Shown: positions 15,634-24,747 of the stretch, piece by piece
Numbering within the stretch: position 1 is the stretch's first letter
Layout of the letters: each line of letters begins with the position of its first letter
NCBI GenBank assembly: GCA_903960845.1
Contig: CAJCCF010000572.1
Location: forward strand, 1-35,598
DNA: 35,598 nt
Direction: 5' to 3'
Source: an uncultured Verrucomicrobiota bacterium
Lineage (GTDB): Bacteria > Verrucomicrobiota > Verrucomicrobiia > Verrucomicrobiales > Verrucomicrobiaceae
The notes under the pieces: generated by a model
The model's input: the letters and a program-made list of their open reading frames with translations, nothing else
Told to the model about the DNA's origin: nothing
Databases searched by the model: none
Position numbers and translations under genes: made by a program

Positions 15634-18324
15634 ATGCTTCGATTTTTCATCTTCTTTCTCTGTGCCGCTTCCATCCACGCCGCTGACTGGCCGATGTGGC
15701 GACATGATGCAGGCCGCACGGCCTCCACGTCTCAGTCGATGCCGGAAAAACTCGATTTGCTCTGGTCACGCGAGCTGCCGCCGCTGCGCCCGGCTTTCAA
15801 AGAGACACGACTCCAGTTTGATCGCAGCTACGAGCCGGTCGTCGCCGGGAAGCGGCTCATCGTCGGCAGCTCGCGTGAGGATTGCCTCATCGCGTTTGAT
15901 ACCGACACCGGCGCGGAAGTCTGGCGAGCTTTGGCAAACGGCCCTGTGCGATTCGCGCCGGTCATCATCGGTGATCTCGTGCTCTTTGGTTCCGACGATG
16001 GCGTGATGCGCTGCGTGAAGCTCGCGGATGGCTCCGCTGTTTGGTCAAAGCGGGCCGTGCCATCGAATCGCATGCTGCTCGGCAATCAGCGCCTCATTTC
16101 CGTGTGGCCGATTCGTGGCGGTCCCGCCGTCAAAGATGGCCGCGTCTATTTCGCCGCCGGTGTCTGGCCGCTGGAGGGAACGTTCGTCTTCTGCTGGGAT
16201 GCAAAGACGGGCAAACAGATCTGGTGCAACGACCGCTGCTCCTACCTCTATGGCATTCATCCGCATCAAACCGAGGCCATGGGCGGACTCGCGCCGCAGG
16301 GCTACCTGCTCATCGATGGCGATGATCTCGTGGTGCCATGCAGCAACGCCTATCCTGCTCGCCTCGATCTCAAAACCGGTGCGCTCAAAGAGTTCGATCT
16401 TCCCTCCGCAGGCCGTCTCACCGGCGGATGGTTTGCCTCCACTCCCGCCGAACAAGAAGCACTCAAACTCAAACGCCGCGGCCTGCTTTTCGACGATGCC
16501 GTCAACGTGAAGCGTCACGAAGACAAACCCCGCGCTGAAGGCCTCACCGGCATTCAGCGCACGCTTCATGCTGCCGGTCGCGAGGTGAGTTTTGATGCCT
16601 TTGAAGGAGCTCACAGCGTCGTCGTGGCGGATGACAAAGTTTTTGTCGTCACCACCGACGGCATCTTGAAAGCCCACGGCATCGCCAAAGGCGAAGCCAG
16701 GCATTGGAAGCGCGAGATCGTGATCGAGAAGGCGGATGCAGAACTCGCGAAGACCATCATCAAAGCCGCTGGGACGGACCGCGGCTACGTGCTCATGTTA
16801 GGGTCTGACAAACCAGGATTGATCGAGTCCCTGCTAACAAACAGCCATTTTCATCTCATCATTCTCCCGGAGGATGGCGATTCCAGGCGTCGGCTGCTCA
16901 AGGCGGGTCTGTATGGTGAGCGTGCCTCATTGCTGCCCATGGATGCGCTGCTTCCACCCTTCTTCGCCAGCGTCATCCTCGCCCTCGAAGGCGGCCATGA
17001 GTCCTATGTGTCCCATCTCCGTCCTGTCGAAGGCCGGGTCATCGGCCCCGGAGCCAAGCTCATCCATACTCGCGGTCCGCTCACCGGCTCCACCAACTAC
17101 CTCGCTGACTGGAAACCCAGTGAAGATCCGTTCGTGCAGGCACCGCTCGGCGTGTTGTGGTTTGATGATGCGCTGAGCAACTTCAAGCGTGCGCCACAGC
17201 CGAAGATTGTCGATGGCGTCATGATCACGGCGGACAAGGATTGGCTCGATGCCACGAACCGCAAAGGCAAAGTCGATTACAAGCTGCTCGCTCCCGTGTT
17301 CAGCGACATCTACACCGGCCGCGTGCTCGATGAATACGAGGTTCCTGAACTTCGCGCCAAGTTTGGCAGCGTCGATATGCAGAGCATCCAGCCAGCGCAG
17401 TATCGCCCGCCGACTCAGAAGAATGATTGGTCGCCCGATCAACCGAAAGCAGGCATGAGAACCAATCCGCTCACCGGCGAGCAGGAGCCGCGCGTGTTTC
17501 CGAAAAGCTACGGCTGCGATGGCGGATTCGATTATGGCAACATCTTCACTTTCCGCAGCGGCACCGCGGCATTCTACGACAAGAAGGTCGAGAGCGGCAC
17601 CGTCCACATCAGCGGCCCGCGCAGCGGTTGCACGAACAGCATCGTGCCCGCCGGCGGCATCCTGAACGTCCCCTATTTCTACGAAGGCTGCACCTGCAGT
17701 TACCCGCTGCCCATGGCGCTCGCGCTATACTCCATGCCGGAGATCTTTGAGCAATGGGCCACCTGGGGCGCGGTGCCCGCTGCCTCTTTGAACGGCAAGA
17801 TCGAACGCCTCGGCATCAACTTCGGCGCGCCCGGCGACCGCAAGACACGCGATGGCACCCTGTGGCTCGATTACCCGAGCGTCGGCGGTCCCTCGCCTGA
17901 AATCCAGGTGCGCACCGAGCCCGAGAAGCCCGAGTTTTACTACCATCACTCCATCTGGATGAAGGGTGGCCAAGGCTGGCCCTGGGTCGCCGCCAGCGGC
18001 GTCAAAGCCCTGCGTGCCGCCACCATCTCCGGCCTCAAATCCGGCACCTACACCGTCCGCCTAACCTTCGCCTCGCCCAACGAAGACAAGCACATCTTCG
18101 ACATCGCCATTCAAGATAAGCCCACGCTCACCAAGCTCGCCCTGCCCGCCAAGCTGATCGCCACCACCCAAACCATCCCCAACATCCAAGTCACCGACGG
18201 CACTCTCACCTTGAAACTCACCGCCATCGAGGGCGAAACCCTCCTCAGCGGCATCGAGATCATCCGCGAGGGTTTGAAGCTCGGTGATGTGCCGGATGTT
18301 GCGCGGGTGTCGGGGAAGGAATGA
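15634..18324 (+). CDS. PQQ/BamB-like beta-propeller protein with degenerate methyltransferase-like insert and C-terminal malectin-like domain
   Basis: Signal peptide; ADWPMWRHDAGRT, FDTDTGAEVWRAL, CWDAKTGKQIWCND repeats; insert TDRGYVLMLGSDKPGLIESL...AGLYGERASLL; C-terminal SGLKSGTYTVRLTFASPNEDKHIFDIAIQ...LSGIEIIRE. Confidence 0.85.
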   Translation: MLRFFIFFLCAASIHAADWPMWRHDAGRTASTSQSMPEKLDLLWSRELPPLRPAFKETRLQFDRSYEPVVAGKRLIVGSSREDCLIAFDTDTGAEVWRALANGPVRFAPVIIGDLVLFGSDDGVMRCVKLADGSAVWSKRAVPSNRMLLGNQRLISVWPIRGGPAVKDGRVYFAAGVWPLEGTFVFCWDAKTGKQIWCNDRCSYLYGIHPHQTEAMGGLAPQGYLLIDGDDLVVPCSNAYPARLDLKTGALKEFDLPSAGRLTGGWFASTPAEQEALKLKRRGLLFDDAVNVKRHEDKPRAEGLTGIQRTLHAAGREVSFDAFEGAHSVVVADDKVFVVTTDGILKAHGIAKGEARHWKREIVIEKADAELAKTIIKAAGTDRGYVLMLGSDKPGLIESLLTNSHFHLIILPEDGDSRRRLLKAGLYGERASLLPMDALLPPFFASVILALEGGHESYVSHLRPVEGRVIGPGAKLIHTRGPLTGSTNYLADWKPSEDPFVQAPLGVLWFDDALSNFKRAPQPKIVDGVMITADKDWLDATNRKGKVDYKLLAPVFSDIYTGRVLDEYEVPELRAKFGSVDMQSIQPAQYRPPTQKNDWSPDQPKAGMRTNPLTGEQEPRVFPKSYGCDGGFDYGNIFTFRSGTAAFYDKKVESGTVHISGPRSGCTNSIVPAGGILNVPYFYEGCTCSYPLPMALALYSMPEIFEQWATWGAVPAASLNGKIERLGINFGAPGDRKTRDGTLWLDYPSVGGPSPEIQVRTEPEKPEFYYHHSIWMKGGQGWPWVAASGVKALRAATISGLKSGTYTVRLTFASPNEDKHIFDIAIQDKPTLTKLALPAKLIATTQTIPNIQVTDGTLTLKLTAIEGETLLSGIEIIREGLKLGDVPDVARVSGKE

Positions 18325-18391
18325 TTGCTTGTAGAAGCCTTCACAAAAGCTGGATCAGTGGCAAAGCAAAAGTCGCAAAAGAGTATTAGCC

Positions 18392-19699
18392 CTATGACCC
18401 ATTGGGGATTTCGAGTCTGAAACTGTTCTGAATCTGGGGCACCCAGTTATCCGTCACCTGGGCATGCGTCGCAAAATCCTGCCAACGCAGAACGGCGGAA
18501 CGCACTTCTTCAATGATCGCAGTGGCGCGTCCGCGCTTCATCCGCGCGCTCTTTTCGCAAGCTCGGAAATCAGACAACGTAAATCCGTCACGCTTACCAT
18601 TCATTGTCATCTGATGTTTAGCTGTCCATTCACCATTCGGATTGTGACTGTATGTCATATCAAAAGCAGGCGAGAGACTCCAGTGTCCGGCTTTGTTCAT
18701 TAAGAAAGCAATATTCTTCACATGATCATCTTGGTTGCGAGCGATGATATTGAAGGTCATGCGGCGAAATTGCTCTTCGACAGTTTCCATAGGCAGGTCG
18801 AGCTGATGTATAATTAGCAGTGCCTGCTCGTAGGCGTGCGCGCCTGCTTGATTGAAATCAAGATGTGCCATCGCACCGAGTGATTGCATGTGGAGCTTCT
18901 TGCCTCCGGACTGACGATCAAATCGACGTGTCATGAAATGTCTCCGTCCATTTTCTTCGAGAAGTCGGCATTCGCTCATCTGTATGCCTGCGGCCTTTGC
19001 CATCAGGGAATATGCATATTCAATGGCACAGAAACCTTTGGAATCATCGAGCTCCTTATCCTTGTTTCCGGCTACACCATCGAATTTCAGAAGCCAGTAT
19101 TCAAAGCCGTCACCTGCGGTTATTTGGCCTGAGCGGACCTCGTTGGTGTCGCGATTCCAGGCAATGACTGCCTTCGCGCGCGCGCCGCCAGCTGAGGTGC
19201 CTACCCGCAAAATGTCATTGAGCGCGTGTTCACGTTTGGCATCGGCAAAATTGCCTTTCAATTCAGCGCGATTTTGAAGCACTTCCGAAGCCAAGTGAAC
19301 CAACGAGTCGACCTCGATTTTCTTCGCCTTGCGTGGCTTCGGCCCAAGCACGGGCGCAAATTCAAGTGCTCCCATGCCTCGTGTGCCAGTGTAGCAAAGT
19401 CGCTCCACTGCATTAAAGCTCTCTGGTGTTCGCCCTTGCGTGGCTAACCATGCATTGATGAGTGCATTGCCGAACTTATCGGGCAACGAATCCGCGAGCA
19501 GTCCCGGCAGGTCGTGAAATGTACCGGGTGCGAGTTCTGGGAAGCTGTAAACCTTCTTAGCCAAAGGCATCATCAGAGGGGAAATCTCGATACCACTGCG
19601 AACAAAGTCAGGGTCATACTGAAACTCGGCCCCTTCACGCCGCTCATCCAACGCGACAGCGCCAATGGTTCGCCCCCAAAGCTGCACTTCCGCAATCAT
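18392..19699 (-). CDS. hipA: HipA-family Ser/Thr kinase toxin
   Basis: LPGLLADSLPDKFGNALI; GTSAGGARAKAVIAW; YWLLKFDG; NIIARNQDDHVKNIAFLMN; WSLSPAFDMTYS. ATGA overlap with hipB. Confidence 0.92.
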   Translation of the reverse strand: MIAEVQLWGRTIGAVALDERREGAEFQYDPDFVRSGIEISPLMMPLAKKVYSFPELAPGTFHDLPGLLADSLPDKFGNALINAWLATQGRTPESFNAVERLCYTGTRGMGALEFAPVLGPKPRKAKKIEVDSLVHLASEVLQNRAELKGNFADAKREHALNDILRVGTSAGGARAKAVIAWNRDTNEVRSGQITAGDGFEYWLLKFDGVAGNKDKELDDSKGFCAIEYAYSLMAKAAGIQMSECRLLEENGRRHFMTRRFDRQSGGKKLHMQSLGAMAHLDFNQAGAHAYEQALLIIHQLDLPMETVEEQFRRMTFNIIARNQDDHVKNIAFLMNKAGHWSLSPAFDMTYSHNPNGEWTAKHQMTMNGKRDGFTLSDFRACEKSARMKRGRATAIIEEVRSAVLRWQDFATHAQVTDNWVPQIQNSFRLEIPNGS

Positions 19700-20049
19700 G
19701 AATCATCCCCCCATTGCCAGTTTCTTGGTTTTGCATCCATGTTCTTTTTTGCGGATGCCCGCCGCCTTCGTTTCCCATGCATTCTCAATTGCTCCATGGG
19801 GCCTGGTGTGGCTTCTGGCACAAGCAGGTCTAGCCGCTCAAGCAAGCCAAGGGCTCTTAAAATTCGCACGAACCCTGCAAGATTTGCTGTCACTTCTCCC
19901 GCCTCTAACCTCTCGACGCGGCGTTTTGCCACTCTCGCCAGCCGTGCTAGCTTTTCTTGGCTCCACTCATGGTCCAAGCGAACATTGGCCAACCGTTCGC
20001 CAAAGCTTTTCAAGAATGCTTCGTCAGTGAGTTTTGTCGGTGACGTCAT
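19696..20049 (-). CDS. hipB: HipB-like XRE-family antitoxin/repressor
   Basis: FGERLANVRLDHEWSQEKLARLARVAKRRVERLEAGEVTANLAGFVRILRALGLLERLDLL = HTH_XRE. Confidence 0.88.
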   Translation of the reverse strand: MTSPTKLTDEAFLKSFGERLANVRLDHEWSQEKLARLARVAKRRVERLEAGEVTANLAGFVRILRALGLLERLDLLVPEATPGPMEQLRMHGKRRRRASAKKNMDAKPRNWQWGDDS

Positions 20050-20186
20050 AATTCGCCATTAATGGCGAATTATTACATTAATGTCAATTTATTCGCCATA
20101 TTTGGCGAATAATAAAAATATTAGCTATTCGCCATTTAAGGCGAATTAAGCGATAAAATGACACAAATTCGCCAAAAATGGCGAAT
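20050..20186 (-). promoter_or_regulatory. Four-site operator array for HipB
   Basis: TTCGCC-N6-GGCGAA at 20052-20069, 20092-20109, 20128-20145, 20168-20185; centre spacing 40, 36, 40 bp; AT-rich context. Confidence 0.88.
20058..20087 (-). promoter_or_regulatory. Candidate sigma70-type promoter of hipBA overlapping operator 1
   Basis: Minus strand TTGACA (20087-20082), 18-nt spacer, ATTAAT (20063-20058), 8 nt before the ATG at 20049. Confidence 0.5.
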
Positions 20187-20244
20187 TAGGTAACAATTAC
20201 CTCTCAAGCTTTAAGTGAAAACGAATGAAGAAAACGCCAAATCA

Positions 20245-23220
20245 TCACTCCCCCTGAAGTGCAAACCAGGCCCGCATCTGGTAGCTGCAATGGCATTTGG
20301 AAGAGCCATCGGGCACGAGGACGAGGCCGGAGGCGGGGATGGCGTTGATCCAGCAACTGGGGCGGATGCCGCCGTAGTTTTCGGTGCCGGCGCTGCGGGT
20401 GAGATCGACGTAACCGAGCGTGGCGCTGCGGAAGAGCATGAGGTTCTTGCTGGCGGCGATCTGGCCGCAGCCATAGGAGCGCTTCAGCTCGAACTCGACG
20501 GGCGATCCGGTTTTGAGATCCCATGCACCGCCTTGAGAATAGATAGTCGAGTCGTTGATGAGCGGGCGGGTTTGATACTTGCCGTCCTGATCCCACAAAC
20601 GCTTGCCGGTGGCGATGTCAAAGCCGGCGAGGCGTCCGCCGACTTCGGAGGGCAGTTCGAAGAAGTTATGCCGCACGGCTTTGTAGTTCATGAGCAGCAC
20701 GCCGTGCTTCGCGCTGACGGCGACCTGTGTGCCCCAGATGTCGTCTTTGTTTTCCCAGATGACTTTGCCGGTGGCGGAGTCGAGCGCGATCAAGGTGCCT
20801 GCGGGCACCTGGCTGTGCGTGAGCTTCGGCGCGGATTTGCCTTCGCGTTTGGGATTGGTCACGCGATCCGCTTCGACGATGGGGCGGTCGATCAAATAGA
20901 CGCGCTCTCCAGCGATGGCGACGCTGTTGTGGCGGATGGAGCCCTTGGGTTCGTGTTTCCATTTCATCGCGCCAGTGGCGGGGTCCATGGCGAAGAGCAG
21001 CACGGACTCGGTGCGCAGATTGGTGAGTTGGTAGCGCGGGCTGACGTTGTGCGCGGCGTTTTCGACGGAGCCAAAAAGCAGGCCATTTTCAAAGGCGAGG
21101 TAGCCCCAGTTGCGGTTCGCTGCATCGGCAGCGACGGGCGTGGCGAATTCACGCACGAGCTTGCCGGTGGCGAGGTCGATGCGCAGGCAGCGCGAACCGC
21201 TTTTGACATAAACAGAGTCGCCACCAATGCAGAACGGCCCGCCGGTGTCGCCGATGCCGACATCGTGATGAATGCCGTCGAAGTCGATGAGCAGGTTCTT
21301 CACGTCGAACTCCCACAGCTTGCGCCCGTTGTAGGCGTCGAGGCAGCAGAGGCCATGCACGCCGCTGGTGACCATGTAACCCTGCGAAATGAGCGGCGCG
21401 GGGCCTTGCCCATGACGGTTCGCGACCTCGAACTCGACATCGCGGAACCAAAACATGGAGAGCTTGCCCTTCACGATTTCATCATCCGAGCAGAGTGTGT
21501 TCGCGGCGCTGCCGTTTTGATGAGTCCAGCTTCCAGCGCCGGTTGGCGCGGTGGCTTTTTCAAGGCGCAGGCCATCGCGATGACAAATGAGTCCGCTGTA
21601 GGGCCGGCGCAGACGTTCCATCTCCTTTTGAATCGCTGGCGTGACCTGCTTCGGCGCGATGACGAGATTGGCGAACTGCTTGGGATAGTTCGTGGCATCG
21701 AGCGAACCGACCTGCACGGACACGCGAGTGCCGTAGAGGCCTGCACTGGCATTCCGATGCCGCGCGGCCTGGACGATGGCTTCATCCGTCTCCATCGAGA
21801 TGATCTGCAAATCGGACTGGCGCGCCAAAGCGAGCGCGAAGTCGGCGTGACCGGCTCCGAGCACCACGGCATAACCTTCTTTGATTTTCGAGGCATCAAG
21901 GATGGCTTTCGCTTCCGCCATCACGGCGGCATCGAGCGGCTTTTCTTCGGCAATGGGTGCGCGAACGGGTAGTGGAGCAGGGCTGCCATCAAAGAGATAG
22001 ACGATGCCTTTGTCCGTGGTGGCGACGACGCGGCCATTGCCAGCCGCGAGGCCGAGCACGCGACCCTCGACTTTTTGCTTCCACCATTCCGTGCGCTGGC
22101 CGTTGTAGTCGATGGCGCTGATCTGGCTGTCGTAGCCGATCACGGCCTCGCTGCCGGTGATGATGAATTCGAGCACTTCTTTTTCGAGCGGCACGAGTTT
22201 GTCCTGAACCAAAGAGCGGGCTTTGGTGGTGACACCTTTGCGGTCGATCTTTTCCACTTCCTTCCAGCGATAGATCGCCAGCGAGCGGCCTTCCGCGCGC
22301 ACCACGCCGCCGGGAGTCGCCACCGCCGAGCCCATGCCAAGCTGTGAGGTCATGTCGCCCGTCGTTACATCGAACAGGCAGCCTGCATTGAGGAAGCTCG
22401 ACTCTGTGAGCACGGCGCGCGTGCCGCCGCGCTGCTGGTTCTTTTGCAGATGGTAATAGCGCAGTTTGCCATCGCCACGCTCGAACACCGCCGGCACCGC
22501 GCGGCCTGTGGGCACGATCAACGAGGTGTCCGTGGCCAGCAGATAACCCTGCGGCGCCACGCCGCTCACGGCTTCAGCACCGCCATGCGGCTGCGCCATG
22601 AACAGGCCGCCCGACTCGCTGTTCTGCCACAGGGGTTTGCCCGTGGCGGCATCGAGCGCGTGGAGAAAGACGCCGTCACTCGGCCAGATGCCGCCGCTGT
22701 AATACACTTGGTTATCCAAAACCACCGGGCCGCCGCGCGCCGGCCAGTGTGAGATCATGCGCTCATTGCCCATCACCTGCTGCGGGCCGGGTCCGCCACG
22801 GTGTTTCCAGAGCACTGTTCCATCGGCCAAAGACAGCGCGTAAAGGAAGCCGTCATCGCTCGCCACAAACACGCGATCCTTCCACGCTGCGGGGGCAAAG
22901 CGCACCGGTCCACTGGTGAAGAAACGCCAGCGAATGCGCCCCGTCATGGCATCCAGCGCATACACCTGGTCATCTGCCGAACTGCCAAACAGCACGAGAT
23001 CGCCCACGATGACCGGTTGGAACGCCAGGTCATACTCCATGCGCTCCGAAGTCGGCCAGGCGGGCCGCGGAGCTGCGGGCAGGCGAAACTCCCAGCGTTG
23101 GCGAAGTTGGTTAGGGATGGTTTCCCCGGTGTAACCGCTGCGTGCGGCATCGCCACGATAGGTCGGCCAGTCGGCGGCCAGGGTGGATGAAGCGAGAAGG
23201 CAGAGGAGAAGCGTGCGCAT
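20245..23220 (-). CDS. PQQ/BamB-like beta-propeller protein with inserted class I SAM-methyltransferase-like domain
   Basis: Signal peptide MRTLLLCLLASSTLAADWPTYRGDAARSG; repeated YALDAMTGRIRWRF / ALDAATGKPLWQN / ALDSATGKVIWENKDD; insert EGYAVVLGAGHADFALALARQSDLQIISMETDEAIVQAARHRNASAGLYGTRVSVQVGSL. Confidence 0.87.
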   Translation of the reverse strand: MRTLLLCLLASSTLAADWPTYRGDAARSGYTGETIPNQLRQRWEFRLPAAPRPAWPTSERMEYDLAFQPVIVGDLVLFGSSADDQVYALDAMTGRIRWRFFTSGPVRFAPAAWKDRVFVASDDGFLYALSLADGTVLWKHRGGPGPQQVMGNERMISHWPARGGPVVLDNQVYYSGGIWPSDGVFLHALDAATGKPLWQNSESGGLFMAQPHGGAEAVSGVAPQGYLLATDTSLIVPTGRAVPAVFERGDGKLRYYHLQKNQQRGGTRAVLTESSFLNAGCLFDVTTGDMTSQLGMGSAVATPGGVVRAEGRSLAIYRWKEVEKIDRKGVTTKARSLVQDKLVPLEKEVLEFIITGSEAVIGYDSQISAIDYNGQRTEWWKQKVEGRVLGLAAGNGRVVATTDKGIVYLFDGSPAPLPVRAPIAEEKPLDAAVMAEAKAILDASKIKEGYAVVLGAGHADFALALARQSDLQIISMETDEAIVQAARHRNASAGLYGTRVSVQVGSLDATNYPKQFANLVIAPKQVTPAIQKEMERLRRPYSGLICHRDGLRLEKATAPTGAGSWTHQNGSAANTLCSDDEIVKGKLSMFWFRDVEFEVANRHGQGPAPLISQGYMVTSGVHGLCCLDAYNGRKLWEFDVKNLLIDFDGIHHDVGIGDTGGPFCIGGDSVYVKSGSRCLRIDLATGKLVREFATPVAADAANRNWGYLAFENGLLFGSVENAAHNVSPRYQLTNLRTESVLLFAMDPATGAMKWKHEPKGSIRHNSVAIAGERVYLIDRPIVEADRVTNPKREGKSAPKLTHSQVPAGTLIALDSATGKVIWENKDDIWGTQVAVSAKHGVLLMNYKAVRHNFFELPSEVGGRLAGFDIATGKRLWDQDGKYQTRPLINDSTIYSQGGAWDLKTGSPVEFELKRSYGCGQIAASKNLMLFRSATLGYVDLTRSAGTENYGGIRPSCWINAIPASGLVLVPDGSSKCHCSYQMRAWFALQGE

Positions 23221-23259
23221 GGAAGGAGACAAACGGGCCATGAACACGGGTTCTTCGGC

Positions 23260-24657
23260 TCAGTAATCCCGGAACGGGCCGCGTGGTTCAGCCGCGTCCA
23301 TCTCCTTGCGCCAGGCGCTGAATTTTTGCTGCATCATTCTGGCGATGTTTGGCTTCTCTTTGGAGAGGTCGCGTGTTTCGCCGGGATCGGTGCTGAGGTC
23401 ATAGAGACCATGGCCCTTGGCCGATTCCAGCCACTTCCAGTTTTGATGGCGCGCGGCCTTGTCGCTGCGGCGCTGCCAGAACATTTCGGTGCGCGGTGAC
23501 TTCACTTCGCCGAGCAGGACGGGCATCATGTCGAATCCATCAAACTTCACGCCTTCGGGCGCTTTGGCGTCCGTGGCGGCGAGCAGGGTGGGCACGAGTT
23601 CGAGGCTGGTCAGGAACTCGTCGCTGACCTTGCCAGCGGGCAGTTTGCCGGGCCAGCGGGCGATGAATGGCACCCGCAGTCCACCTTCCCACATCGTGCT
23701 CTTGCCGCCTTTCAGCGGCGCATTGCCGCCATTGCCGCTGCCGCCGTTGTCGGACATGAAAAGGATGAGCGTGTTGTTGGTTTGACCTGCTTTTTCGACC
23801 GACTCCATCACCGCGCCGATGACTTCATCCATGCAGGTCACGGCACCGCAGTAGCGGGCGAGTTTTTCATCCGCCACCTTGCCGCGATACATGGCCGTGT
23901 ACTTCTCGGGTGCCTGCACGCCTTCGGCGACTTTCTTCACGCCTTCGGTTGTGCCTTCACCAAATGAAGATGCGCCATGTGGGGCATTGAAGGCGAGGTA
24001 GAGAAAGAGCGGTTTGCGACCCAGATGCTCGTTCATGAAGTGGAGCGACTCGCGGCGGAACACGTCGGTCACGTAGGTTCCCTTGTCCTCCTGCGTGCGT
24101 TCGTTCCCGCGAAACATGGACGGCACGCCGTAGCGTTCGTGGGTGTAGTAATCGATGCCGTTATTGCCGTGGCCGTAAAAGAAATCAAAGCCGCGCTGGA
24201 GCGGCAGGTAGCGCCGCGCCTGTCCCATGTCCCACTTGCCGACGCAGCCGGTGGCATAGCCCGCTTTTTTCAGCATGTCGCCGATCGTCACCTCGCGCGG
24301 ATCGAGGCCGAGCGTCATCTCGGGTGACACGGCGTAGTCATCGCTGGTGTAGCGATGCCCGAAGTTCACCATGTCATTGCGCACCATGTCGTAGAGTCCG
24401 TTGCGCTGCGGGTAACGCCCTGTCAGCACGCTGCCGCGCGAGGGGGTGCAGGCGGGCCAGGTGACATAAAAGCTCGTGCCGCGCACGCCTTCGGCGGCGA
24501 GCCGGTCCAGATTTGGTGTGATCAGTGGTTTGGTGCCGATGCAGCCGAGATCCGGGTAGCCCTGGTCATCGCTGATGATCAGGATGACATTGGGTGCCGC
24601 GGCCAGTGGCAGGAGAGTCAGGACAAAGGCGGAAGCGAGGATGAGGCAGGCACGCAT
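23260..24657 (-). CDS. Type I sulfatase
   Basis: NVILIISDDQGYPDLGCIG; ACTPSRGSVLTGRYPQRNGLY (C-x-P-S-R); GKWDMG; FMSDNGG. Same strand and just upstream of the PQQ-MTase gene. Confidence 0.93.
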   Translation of the reverse strand: MRACLILASAFVLTLLPLAAAPNVILIISDDQGYPDLGCIGTKPLITPNLDRLAAEGVRGTSFYVTWPACTPSRGSVLTGRYPQRNGLYDMVRNDMVNFGHRYTSDDYAVSPEMTLGLDPREVTIGDMLKKAGYATGCVGKWDMGQARRYLPLQRGFDFFYGHGNNGIDYYTHERYGVPSMFRGNERTQEDKGTYVTDVFRRESLHFMNEHLGRKPLFLYLAFNAPHGASSFGEGTTEGVKKVAEGVQAPEKYTAMYRGKVADEKLARYCGAVTCMDEVIGAVMESVEKAGQTNNTLILFMSDNGGSGNGGNAPLKGGKSTMWEGGLRVPFIARWPGKLPAGKVSDEFLTSLELVPTLLAATDAKAPEGVKFDGFDMMPVLLGEVKSPRTEMFWQRRSDKAARHQNWKWLESAKGHGLYDLSTDPGETRDLSKEKPNIARMMQQKFSAWRKEMDAAEPRGPFRDY

Positions 24658-24747
24658 GGTTCATCCCAACGACGCATGGCGGTCGCATCTCGCACCCGGC
24701 TGCGCGCCATCCTTGCTAGTTGGCAAAGGCAACCTAACATCCGCGCC

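Noticed and set aside
20215-21972. 585-aa plus-strand ORF
   Set aside because: Antisense shadow of the PQQ-MTase gene; long opposite-strand ORFs are common in GC-rich coding DNA and the translation shows no recognisable domain.
24355-24747. N-terminal extension of the ParA ORF
   Set aside because: Overlaps antisense to the sulfatase start; the Walker A region begins right after a GTG at 24748, the more plausible start.
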